Shown here piece by piece: positions 1 through 7,586 of a stretch of DNA of 64,000 bases (positions are counted from its first letter, which is position 1; the number at the start of each line of letters is the position of its first letter). Under the pieces are notes generated by a model, which worked only from the letters and a program-made list of their open reading frames with translations, was not told the DNA's origin and did not search any database. This stretch comes from Flagellimonas marinaquae (GTDB lineage Bacteria > Bacteroidota > Bacteroidia > Flavobacteriales > Flavobacteriaceae), in contig NZ_RZMZ01000007.1 in the NCBI RefSeq assembly GCF_003992675.1, positions 372,001-436,000 of the forward strand, written 5' to 3'. The position numbers and the translations under genes are program-made.

Positions 1-22
1 GGGGCATCCGTCAGATCGCACC
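1..22 (+). repeat. 22-bp repeat copy shared with the BspA upstream region
   Basis: The first 22 bases are the exact reverse complement of positions 29191-29212, upstream of the BspA-like gene. The core is ATCCGTCAGATC. Read in the direction of the nearest downstream gene, both copies have the same orientation. The left part of this copy may continue outside the window. Confidence 0.7.
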
Positions 23-190
23 AAATTATTCTTCCAATTTGTTTCAACTTCTCCAGAATTACTGAAAAAAGGATGAATTTCAGATGCAAGAATTTCAACA
101 TATTATCATTACACGGTCCCACCAAAAATTGAAGGATACTATTATTTTCCCCAAACAAAACCTTTGCGTTAAATCTTAAAATCCCAGTCT

Positions 191-862
191 ATGACCAACA
201 CCAACCGCCAACGAATAACTACAATTGGGAATATGCTCTTGGAAGGACCATCGTCCGTTATCCACAAAGCGAGTGGCGACTGGCTCAAAAAAGATTTCCG
301 AATAATCCTGCATCAGCCTAAATCTGGTATATTGACATCCTATTCGATTTGGAGCGATGATACTTGGAACAAGGAAACGGATTTTTTAGCTCCCATGATA
401 CGGGTAGTGGCTTGGGACAGAAAAAAGGACATGGAGTACCTAAAGCAATCCAAAGAGATAAAATTTCCAGAGATTGACGCAGTTTTAGGAACCATCAAAA
501 GCGAAAAATTTAAAGGGTTAGACGAAGCTTTTATCCAACTTCAGCATAAGATTGTAAGACACTCTGGCTACATACCTTTCCATATATCTACCGAGCGAGA
601 TGCTCCCCTGTTGAATGTTGAGGCTGATAAGGAGTTTTTACACTACGCCTTGTACTTTAATAATGGCGGGCAAACTTTTGAACTAAAATCCAGTGGAAAT
701 TTTGACCAGCCTTTGGTGGTCGATTTGATGGACATAACAACTCAGCTAAGCGAATCCATCCAATTGATTGACCCTTCTCCCTGGAAAGAGCGATACACTG
801 GAATTACAAAAGCATCCTTGGATGATGATGGATTGGATTGGGATTATCAACATCGATTTTGA
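191..862 (+). CDS. hypothetical protein
   Basis: This is a 223-residue soluble protein that I do not recognise. It has no signal peptide, membrane segment or familiar catalytic motif. It is rich in Trp, Asp and Lys, and ends in an acidic Asp/Trp stretch followed by HRF. The ATG at 191 is the first in frame. Codon use looks like that of its neighbours, which favours a real gene. It converges on the radical SAM gene with 18 bp between stop codons and no visible terminator. A 22-bp repeat shared with the BspA-like gene lies about 170 bp upstream. No function is assigned. Confidence 0.6.
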   Translation: MTNTNRQRITTIGNMLLEGPSSVIHKASGDWLKKDFRIILHQPKSGILTSYSIWSDDTWNKETDFLAPMIRVVAWDRKKDMEYLKQSKEIKFPEIDAVLGTIKSEKFKGLDEAFIQLQHKIVRHSGYIPFHISTERDAPLLNVEADKEFLHYALYFNNGGQTFELKSSGNFDQPLVVDLMDITTQLSESIQLIDPSPWKERYTGITKASLDDDGLDWDYQHRF

Positions 863-880
863 GGGTAACACCCAAAGCGG

Positions 881-1969
881 CTAGGCAACCGTTCCTTGGC
901 AACTACTCCCCGCACCGGCCGTGCAACCATAACAGTGTTGCGAGATAACAATCTCACGATTGTTCAGCACATCGTCGTTGTAATCTTTGATATGTTTTAC
1001 TTTGCTCGCCACTTTCAGGTCCAGCATCTGGTTAAAATCGCAATCGTATAGCCAGCCATCCCAGCTTACGGAAATAGTGTTGGTACACATCACATTTTCC
1101 ACGGCGGTAGGATTGTACGCCTCCACCAAAGAGTACATGTAGTCCTCGTAATTGTCAGAAGCGATGAGGTAATCCAAAAACCGTGAAATGGGCAAATTGG
1201 TTATGGCAAATAAGTTGTGAAAATCAATATCAAAGTCTTCTTTCAGAGCCTTTTTAAAATCGCGTTCCATTGCAGTTTGGTCGGCGGGCAAAAATGCCCC
1301 GGAAGGATTGTATACCAAATCCAAACGCAAATCACTATCAGGTTTGCCATAGCCCACCTCGTTGAGCATTTGAAGGGCCTTGATGGACTTATCAAAAACC
1401 CCGTCGCCACGTTGCTTGTCGGTTTTTCCACGGGTGTAATGCGGCATGGAAGATACCACGTGTACATTGTGTTTTTTGAAGAACTCTGGTAAATCATGGT
1501 ATTTTTTGTTGGCCAAAATGATGGTGAGATTGGACCGAACGATAAAATCTTTAATGCCAGCCTTGGATGCTTCTTCCACGAACCACCTAAAATCTGGATT
1601 CATTTCTGGTGCGCCACCGGTAAGGTCCAAAGTGTGTGCCCCGGTATTTCGAATCACCTCAAGGCACTGTTCCATGGTTTCACGGGTCATGATTTCCTTT
1701 CGGTCGGGCCCGGCATCCACATGGCAGTGCGCACAAACCTGATTGCACATATAACCGACATTGATCTGGAGCACTTCCAACGTTTTGGGCTTTAGGGGAA
1801 ATTGGCCCGATTTGGCAATCTTATCTTTAAAATAGGGCAGTTCACCACTCGAAAACAACTCTCCATTCAGCACTTCCAATTGCTTTTGGGTGTTCGCGAG
1901 CTCGTCTTCCCTTGCTTTTAGGGACTTTTTGGCTGCTTTTTTTATATCTCTGAGTATGCTTTGCGTCAT
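881..1969 (-). CDS. arsS: arsenosugar biosynthesis-type radical SAM protein ArsS
   Basis: This 362-residue radical SAM enzyme has the family CxxxCxxC cluster motif at C75, C79 and C82 (CNQVCAHC). It also has GGAPE-type SAM-binding residues (TGGAPEMNP) and a Cys-rich C-terminus (HCYGCTAGAGSSCQG, C346, C349, C357) typical of the DUF3641/ArsS branch. In that family the enzyme is linked to joining an adenosyl/ribosyl group to methylated arsenic in arsenosugar synthesis. The upstream gene on the same strand, 101 bp away, encodes the peroxidase-like partner usually found with ArsS. No arsM methyltransferase or ars operon is visible here, so arsenic as the substrate comes from family knowledge. The radical SAM assignment is firm; the pathway is likely. 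Confidence 0.85.
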   Translation of the reverse strand: MTQSILRDIKKAAKKSLKAREDELANTQKQLEVLNGELFSSGELPYFKDKIAKSGQFPLKPKTLEVLQINVGYMCNQVCAHCHVDAGPDRKEIMTRETMEQCLEVIRNTGAHTLDLTGGAPEMNPDFRWFVEEASKAGIKDFIVRSNLTIILANKKYHDLPEFFKKHNVHVVSSMPHYTRGKTDKQRGDGVFDKSIKALQMLNEVGYGKPDSDLRLDLVYNPSGAFLPADQTAMERDFKKALKEDFDIDFHNLFAITNLPISRFLDYLIASDNYEDYMYSLVEAYNPTAVENVMCTNTISVSWDGWLYDCDFNQMLDLKVASKVKHIKDYNDDVLNNREIVISQHCYGCTAGAGSSCQGTVA

Positions 1970-2070
1970 GCTATACGTTATCTAATCATTTTAGGAAAAG
2001 TTCATTCTCCTTCCTATACATTGGTGTTCAACACTTGGCGACTTTCAATTAAAAGCGAAATAAGCCGAAA

Positions 2071-2406
2071 CTACATCGAAAGCTTTTCGTACTTGTTCAT
2101 CATTTGAACTCCATGAACAAGAGTGGCGCCGCTCTCAATGGCAGCCCCCGCATGAACGGCCTCCATCATTTCTTCTTTGGTAATGCCACGTTGCAGCCCA
2201 TCTTTGGTATAGGCATCAATGCAGTAAGGACATTTTACTACGTGGGCGACCGCCAAGGCAATCAGGGATTTTTCTCTGGCACTCAAGGCGCCTTCCTCAA
2301 ACACCTTTCCGTAGTACTCAAAAAACTTGTTGCCAAGTTCTTCGCTCCATTCTGTAATGTTTCCGAATTTTCTAAGATCTGCTGGATCGTAATAGGAGTT
2401 CGCCAT
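2071..2406 (-). CDS. arsenosugar-associated peroxidase-like (carboxymuconolactone decarboxylase family) protein
   Basis: This 111-residue protein of the CMD/AhpD fold has the redox CxxC in CPYCIDAYTKDGLQRG (residues about 60-75) preceded by the helix SLIALAVAHVVK. The length and the CPYC...H pattern match the small alkylhydroperoxidase-like proteins encoded beside ArsS. It is the first gene of a two-gene minus-strand unit with the radical SAM gene. It probably uses thiol chemistry in the same pathway; its exact reaction is unknown. A generic AhpD-like antioxidant role is the alternative. Confidence 0.8.
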   Translation of the reverse strand: MANSYYDPADLRKFGNITEWSEELGNKFFEYYGKVFEEGALSAREKSLIALAVAHVVKCPYCIDAYTKDGLQRGITKEEMMEAVHAGAAIESGATLVHGVQMMNKYEKLSM

Positions 2407-2561
2407 GTTTTTTTGGATTTGATGTTTTTATTTAAACATACAACAAATATTGGTAATGGATTAGGTCGAAAGTATATGCGAATGATTACACCATCGGACC
2501 CAAAATTTTATCTGGGATGCTATAGTATTGCTTTGCAGCAAATTATATGGCTAACAAACAA

Positions 2562-2585
2562 AAAGAGCGGCATTTGCCGCTCTTT
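2562..2585 (-). terminator. Rho-independent terminator of the fasciclin gene
   Basis: A perfect 11-bp stem (AAAGAGCGGCA paired with TGCCGCTCTTT, 2-nt loop) is followed on the minus strand by a T-rich run. It lies about 40 bp past the stop codon of the fasciclin gene. On the plus strand it is not followed by a T-run and no plus-strand gene ends here, so it serves the minus strand. Confidence 0.85.
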
Positions 2586-2623
2586 CCCTGATTTAAAAAT
2601 TAACTTTCTAAAAACATTTTAAT

Positions 2624-3175
2624 TTATGGGAGCACTACAGTATCCACTACATGGATAACACCGTTCGATTGGTTAACATCTGCAATGGTAACGGTAGACA
2701 CATTTCCGGAACCATCTTTGATCATGATCATGTCGTTTTTCATCATGGCGGTCAGCTTTCCTCCGTTTGCTGTGGTAAGTTCGGCCATACCTTTCCCTTT
2801 TTTGATCCACTTCATCAAATCCTTGGCGCTGTACTTCCCTGGCACTACGTGATAGGTAAGCACACTTTGCAACTTGGACTTGTTCTCTGGTTTCAATAGC
2901 GTGGCTACGGTTCCTTCGGGCAATTTTTCAAAAGCACTGTTGGTAGGTGCAAATACGGTGAACGGGCCCTCGCCTTGCAAGGTTTCCACCAATCCGGCCG
3001 CTTTTACGGCAGCCACCAAGGTTGTGTGGTCTTTGGAGTTCACGGCATTGGAAACAATATCCTTGCTCGGGTACATGGGTGCACCGCCCACCATTTTATT
3101 TTGTGCGAATGCATTGGACATGGCCATCAAGCCAATACAGGAAAATAATAATGTTACTGTTTTAAAAGATTTCAT
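2624..3175 (-). CDS. fasciclin (FAS1) domain secreted protein
   Basis: This 183-residue exported protein has an N-terminal signal peptide (hydrophobic residues 7-23, cut near AFA-QNK) followed by one FAS1 domain. The domain shows the conserved FTVFAPTNSAFEKLP block (about residues 72-86), the YHVVPGKYS segment and a C-terminal NGVIHVVDTVVLP block. FAS1 domains are small adhesion or binding modules at the cell surface or in the periplasm. The gene stands alone: it is divergent from the patatin gene across about 165 bp and ends in a clear terminator. There is no T9SS sorting domain, so Sec export to the periplasm is expected. Confidence 0.9.
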   Translation of the reverse strand: MKSFKTVTLLFSCIGLMAMSNAFAQNKMVGGAPMYPSKDIVSNAVNSKDHTTLVAAVKAAGLVETLQGEGPFTVFAPTNSAFEKLPEGTVATLLKPENKSKLQSVLTYHVVPGKYSAKDLMKWIKKGKGMAELTTANGGKLTAMMKNDMIMIKDGSGNVSTVTIADVNQSNGVIHVVDTVVLP

Positions 3176-3340
3176 GTGATGTAATTTTTAGTTTATATCA
3201 ACACTTACGGAGTTTTAGCTAAGGGGGTTTGGTTTTTTTGATGCGAATGTGGTTTTTAATCGAAATACAACATTCATCCCACATTAGCATTCCTTCAAAA
3301 TAGTACCTTTACACCTACAACCAATTGATTTAATAAACAG

Positions 3341-4117
3341 ATGCTCAAGGATAAATCCATAGGCTTGGTACTTTCCGGCGGTGGTGTTCGCGGGATGGCA
3401 CATATTGGGCTTATTAAGGCCCTGCGGGAACACCAGGTTGAAGCCAAAGTAGTGGCAGGGACCAGTATAGGTGCCCTTGTGGGCGCCCTTTATGCCAACG
3501 ATAATTCAGTGGATGATATGCTCAAGTTCTTCAAGGAGACGCCGCTGTTCCAGTATAGTTTCTTTGCCATTAACAAACCGGGATTCATTGATACCGAAAG
3601 ATATTTCAGCATTTTCAAACAGTTTTTTCCTGAGAATAGTTTCAAGAGTCTGAAACGACCACTTTTTGTAGTGGCCACAGATCTGCTCAAAGGCAACGAA
3701 AAGGTATTCTATGATGGCGAACTCATCAAGCCATTATTGGCCTCGGCAGCATTGCCCCCGGTATTTAGCCCGGTCACCATTGATGATGTGCTCTATGCCG
3801 ATGGTGGCATCATGAACAATTTTCCAAAGGAATATGTAGATCATCTAACAGACTTTGTGATTGGAAGCAATGTTTCTATCACCGCTCCCCTACAGAAAAA
3901 AGACCTCAAGAACTCATTCCAACTTACGGCCAGGGTCACCAGTTTAATGATTCATGCCTCCAACCATGAAAAATTACAGCAATGCGACCTCTTTATTGAA
4001 CCCAAAGAGTTGGATTCCGTTGGGGTACTCGATAAAAAGGGCATTGAAAACGCCTTTACGATTGGGTACGACCATGGTTGTAGGGCCCTCGAAAAAATGA
4101 TGTCCCAAACTTCCTAG
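3341..4117 (+). CDS. patatin-like phospholipase (RssA type)
   Basis: This 258-residue cytoplasmic protein has the full patatin signature. The oxyanion loop SGGGVRGMAH is at residues 12-21, the nucleophile elbow GTSIG at 40-44 (Ser42), and the catalytic Asp is in ADGGIMNN (Asp154). The Ser-Asp dyad hydrolyses acyl esters, usually of phospholipids. The length fits the short RssA-like bacterial branch without extra domains. It is monocistronic and convergent with the reductase gene, with 15 bp between stop codons. The true substrate is not predictable from sequence. Confidence 0.9.
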   Translation: MLKDKSIGLVLSGGGVRGMAHIGLIKALREHQVEAKVVAGTSIGALVGALYANDNSVDDMLKFFKETPLFQYSFFAINKPGFIDTERYFSIFKQFFPENSFKSLKRPLFVVATDLLKGNEKVFYDGELIKPLLASAALPPVFSPVTIDDVLYADGGIMNNFPKEYVDHLTDFVIGSNVSITAPLQKKDLKNSFQLTARVTSLMIHASNHEKLQQCDLFIEPKELDSVGVLDKKGIENAFTIGYDHGCRALEKMMSQTS

Positions 4118-4132
4118 CTGGGGTCTACTTCA

Positions 4133-5179
4133 TTAAACGTTATCGTAGTCTATTTTGATTTTGGCACTTACGGGGTGCGATTGACAGGTCAGTACAAAGC
4201 CTTCTTCGATTTCACTGTCCGTTAAGATTTGGTTTTTTACCATCTCCACCTTGCCTTCGGTGAGACGCGCAATACAGCTACTGCAAACACCCCCTTGGCA
4301 AGAATAGGGCGCGTCTATGTCTTGTTTTAGCACAGCGTCCAGCACCAATTCCTTTTTGTCCATTACAAAGGTAAAGGTCTCATCGTCCAAGAGAACCTCA
4401 ACTTGCGTTTTGCCTTCGAGTTCTCCGGCAAGCTCGTCTTCGGTGTCGCTGCTAGTGAAAAGCTCAAAATGGATTTTGTCCTTGGGTATGCCATTGTCCT
4501 TTAAGGTATCCGTTACTTGGTTGATCATTTCCTCCGGGCCGCACAGATAAAAGGCATCAAATGCAGTCCCTTTGAACTTGTTCTTCAAAACAAAGTTTAC
4601 CGTAGATTTTTCAATGCGACCAAAAAGTGCGCCTTCTTCGCTGGACCTGCTGAACACATATTGGACAAAAAGTCGGTCACCATAACGCTCCTTTAACGAT
4701 TGGATGGTCCTAAAATACATGGTCTCTTCGGGTGTTTGGTTTCCGAATACCAAAACAAAATGGTTCTCTGGGTGACTCTCCAACACGGTTTGGACGATAC
4801 TCATAATGGGGGTAATGCCACTACCGGCAGAAAAAGCCGCAATGGTTTGTGGCTCTGAGGAATCAAAAACAAAACGTCCTTCGGGCACCATTACTTCCAA
4901 GGTGTCTCCGGCCTTTAGTTGTTCGTTTGCATAAACGGAAAAGGTCCCGTCTTCCATTTTTTTGATGCCCACGGTCAATTTTCCCGATGAGGGAGGGGAG
5001 GAAATGGAATAGGCCCTACGGAGCTCCTTTCCATTCAATTGATGTTTTAGGGTAATATATTGACCTGCTTTGTAGGCAAATGCTTCTTTAAGTTCGTTTG
5101 GAATATCAAAAGTGAGGGCTACGGCATTGGGTGTCAATTGGTCTACCGCAGCTATTTTTAAGGCATGGAATTGGCTCAT
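4133..5179 (-). CDS. PaaE-type ferredoxin/NADP oxidoreductase with C-terminal 2Fe-2S domain
   Basis: This 348-residue electron-transfer protein has three parts. A flavin-binding barrel carries RAYSIS (residues 55-60). The NAD(P) domain carries GSGITPIMS (about 119-127). A plant-type [2Fe-2S] domain has its four Cys at C294, C299, C302 (YSCQGGVCSSC) and C332. This order is that of phenylacetyl-CoA epoxidase subunit E and related oxygenase reductases. No paaABCD or other oxygenase genes are adjacent, so it may serve a distant oxygenase or desaturase, and the name PaaE is not adopted. The ATG is the first in frame and is followed by a typical mature start. Confidence 0.85.
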   Translation of the reverse strand: MSQFHALKIAAVDQLTPNAVALTFDIPNELKEAFAYKAGQYITLKHQLNGKELRRAYSISSPPSSGKLTVGIKKMEDGTFSVYANEQLKAGDTLEVMVPEGRFVFDSSEPQTIAAFSAGSGITPIMSIVQTVLESHPENHFVLVFGNQTPEETMYFRTIQSLKERYGDRLFVQYVFSRSSEEGALFGRIEKSTVNFVLKNKFKGTAFDAFYLCGPEEMINQVTDTLKDNGIPKDKIHFELFTSSDTEDELAGELEGKTQVEVLLDDETFTFVMDKKELVLDAVLKQDIDAPYSCQGGVCSSCIARLTEGKVEMVKNQILTDSEIEEGFVLTCQSHPVSAKIKIDYDNV

Positions 5180-5298
5180 GTATAAATTTTTCCTGCAAAA
5201 TTAAGCATTACACTCCTTTTGAGAGCTATTTTTAGAAAAAGCATTTTCCTTGTGTAACAAATCCCATATTTTAGATACCAACTAAAAAAACACCGACC

Positions 5299-6768
5299 AT
5301 GCTAAAACATTTTATTGGGCTCCAGTGGAAGTCATTTTTTAGATCGGCAACCTTCAAGACCGAAATTTGGTTCAAGATTTTGATGGCTTTAGGGGCGTTG
5401 TACTTTATTGCCATGTTCTTGGGAATGGGCGTTGGCGCCTATTTTATCATCGAGGAAATGGGAATTGGCGATCCCTTGAGGGTCATCAACCGATTTATGA
5501 TCTATTATTTGGCGTTCGACCTTGTATTCCGGTACATGCTACAAAAAATGCCGGTCACGAACATCAAGCCCTTGTTGTATTTGCCTATCAGCAAAAGCAA
5601 AGTGGTCCATTTTTCTTTGGGAAAAACAGCCATTTCTTTCTTCAATGTGGCCCATGCCTTCTTTTTTGTGCCCTTTAGTATTGTGTTGATTGCTCAAGGC
5701 TATCCTGCGCTGCAAGTAGTTGGTTGGCATTTGGCTATGATGGCCTTGCTTTACTGTAATAATTTCATCAATGTGATGGTAAACAACCAGAACGTTGTTT
5801 TTTATGTGTTGGCAGCGCTCTTTATTTTGGCTGGTGCTTCTCAGTATTATCAATGGTTCGATATTACATTCTACACCCAACCCATTTTCGACTTTTTCTA
5901 TGATATGTCATGGACGGCCATTATCCCTTGGGTGATTTTGGCAGGACTGTATTATGGTGCCTTTGCCTACTTTAAAAAGCATATGTATTTGGATGGTGGT
6001 TTGGCCAAAAAGCATACCGAGGCCAAGACTGAAAATTTGGAGTGGCTGGACCGCTTCGGCAACTTGGGCACCTTCCTAAAGAACGATATCAAACTGATCA
6101 AGCGCAACAAACGCTCACGCTCGGCCGTAATAGCAGGATTCTTCTTTATTTTTTACGGGTTGCTCTTCTTTACCAATGCCATTGAAGTATACGACGGACC
6201 TTTTTGGAAAATCTTTGCGGGCATATTTGTGACGGGAGGGTTCTTGTTCAGTTTTGGACAGTATGTGCCCAGTTGGGACAGCAGCTACTACCCCCTGATG
6301 ATGAGCCAAAATATCAAGTATCGGGAATACCTTTCTTCCAAATGGTATTTGGTGATTATCGCTACGGTGATTTCCACGTTCTTGGCTACGTTTTACCTTT
6401 ATTTTGGATGGGAAGCCTACGCTGCGGTCCTGGTAGGTGCCATTTACAACATCGGCATCAATAGTTACCTTGTGCTATGGGGCGGGGCTTATGTAAAAAC
6501 GCCCATTGAGCTCACCTCGAACAAAAAGGCATTCGGCGACAAGCAGGCCTTTAATGCCAAAACCTTGTTGCTGACCTTGCCCAAGCTGGTATTGCCCATT
6601 ATTATCTACGCCATTGGTCACTTTTTGATCAATCCCATAGCTGGATACATTTTTGTGGCCGTTTTTGGCATACTCGGATTCGCTTTCAAAAACAGAGTAT
6701 TTACCATGATCGAAGGCATTTATAAAAAGGAAAAGTACAAGACACTACAAGCATACAAACAGAAATAA
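5299..6768 (+). CDS. DUF5687 family ABC transporter membrane protein
   Basis: This 489-residue integral membrane protein has about twelve hydrophobic segments. They are spread in two halves separated by a charged loop (KKHMYLDGGLAKKHTEAKTENLEWLDRFG, given here in part, about residues 227-255). It matches the Bacteroidota family DUF5687, whose members are encoded with an ABC ATPase and are likely export permeases. The ATPase gene starts 22 bp downstream on the same strand, so the two form a transporter unit. No substrate-binding protein is present, which fits an exporter. The substrate is unknown. Confidence 0.85.
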   Translation: MLKHFIGLQWKSFFRSATFKTEIWFKILMALGALYFIAMFLGMGVGAYFIIEEMGIGDPLRVINRFMIYYLAFDLVFRYMLQKMPVTNIKPLLYLPISKSKVVHFSLGKTAISFFNVAHAFFFVPFSIVLIAQGYPALQVVGWHLAMMALLYCNNFINVMVNNQNVVFYVLAALFILAGASQYYQWFDITFYTQPIFDFFYDMSWTAIIPWVILAGLYYGAFAYFKKHMYLDGGLAKKHTEAKTENLEWLDRFGNLGTFLKNDIKLIKRNKRSRSAVIAGFFFIFYGLLFFTNAIEVYDGPFWKIFAGIFVTGGFLFSFGQYVPSWDSSYYPLMMSQNIKYREYLSSKWYLVIIATVISTFLATFYLYFGWEAYAAVLVGAIYNIGINSYLVLWGGAYVKTPIELTSNKKAFGDKQAFNAKTLLLTLPKLVLPIIIYAIGHFLINPIAGYIFVAVFGILGFAFKNRVFTMIEGIYKKEKYKTLQAYKQK

Positions 6769-6790
6769 AAAACCATTAACAGAAAAATAC

Positions 6791-7486
6791 ATGATCACAG
6801 TTCATAATTTGACCAAGACCTACGGAGACAAGACCGTTTTGAACATTGACCATTTGGAAATCCCGAAAGGACAGAGTTTTGGCCTTGTCGGTAACAATGG
6901 GGCGGGCAAGACAACCCTTTTCAGTCTATTGTTGGATTTGATTCAGCCCTCTTCCGGGCATATTATCAACAACGAGGTACAGGTGGACCAAAGCGAGGCC
7001 TGGAAGCCATTTACCTCCGCTTTTATCGATGAATCCTTTTTGATTGGATACCTCACTCCCGAAGAGTACTTCTACTTTATCGGCGAACTACGCGGCAGAA
7101 ACAAAGCAGATGTGGATGCGTTATTGGCCAATTTTGATGACTTCTTCCATGGAGAAATCCTCAACCAGAAAAAATATCTTAGGGACCTTTCCAAAGGAAA
7201 CCAAAAAAAGGTGGGCATCGTGGCCAGCTTTATTGGCAACCCCGAAGTAGTGATTTTGGACGAGCCATTTGCCAATTTGGACCCGACCACCCAAATTCGA
7301 TTAAAGGGAATCATTAAGGATTTGGCAGCAAAAGAGGGAGTCACCGTGCTGGTATCCAGTCACGATTTGATTCACGTAACCGAAGTTTGCCAGCGTATCG
7401 TGGTGCTTAACAAAGGTGAAATTGTGAAAGATCTTCTTACCTCTGCGGAAACCATGAAGGAACTGGAGGCTTTCTTTGCGGGTTGA
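6791..7486 (+). CDS. ABC transporter ATP-binding protein
   Basis: This 231-residue nucleotide-binding subunit has Walker A GNNGAGKTT (34-42), a modified signature LSKGNQ (133-138), Walker B VVILDEP (153-159), a D-loop (NLDP) and the H-loop His191 (SSHD). The signature LSKGNQKK is typical of the CcmA/NatA-like exporter ATPases. It forms the energy-coupling partner of the DUF5687 permease immediately upstream. The 100 bp after its stop, before sprE, hold two copies of the palindrome TTATCGATAA. Confidence 0.95.
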   Translation: MITVHNLTKTYGDKTVLNIDHLEIPKGQSFGLVGNNGAGKTTLFSLLLDLIQPSSGHIINNEVQVDQSEAWKPFTSAFIDESFLIGYLTPEEYFYFIGELRGRNKADVDALLANFDDFFHGEILNQKKYLRDLSKGNQKKVGIVASFIGNPEVVILDEPFANLDPTTQIRLKGIIKDLAAKEGVTVLVSSHDLIHVTEVCQRIVVLNKGEIVKDLLTSAETMKELEAFFAG

Positions 7487-7519
7487 GGCAATAAACAGGT
7501 TCAGCAGAATTCTTGCATT

Positions 7520-7584
7520 TTATCGATAAGCCTTATAATAATCCGCTCATTTTTGAGTTTAAGGTTACACAAGATTATCGATAA
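7520..7584. promoter_or_regulatory. two TTATCGATAA palindromes upstream of sprE
   Basis: Exact 10-bp palindromes TTATCGATAA lie at 7520-7529 and 7575-7584, with start-to-start distance 55 bp. The second ends 2 bp before the TTG start of sprE. The only other exact copy I found is at 32318-32327, upstream of the T9SS-targeted subtilase. They could be a repressor or activator site; no regulator is known. Confidence 0.4.
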
Positions 7585-7586
7585 TT

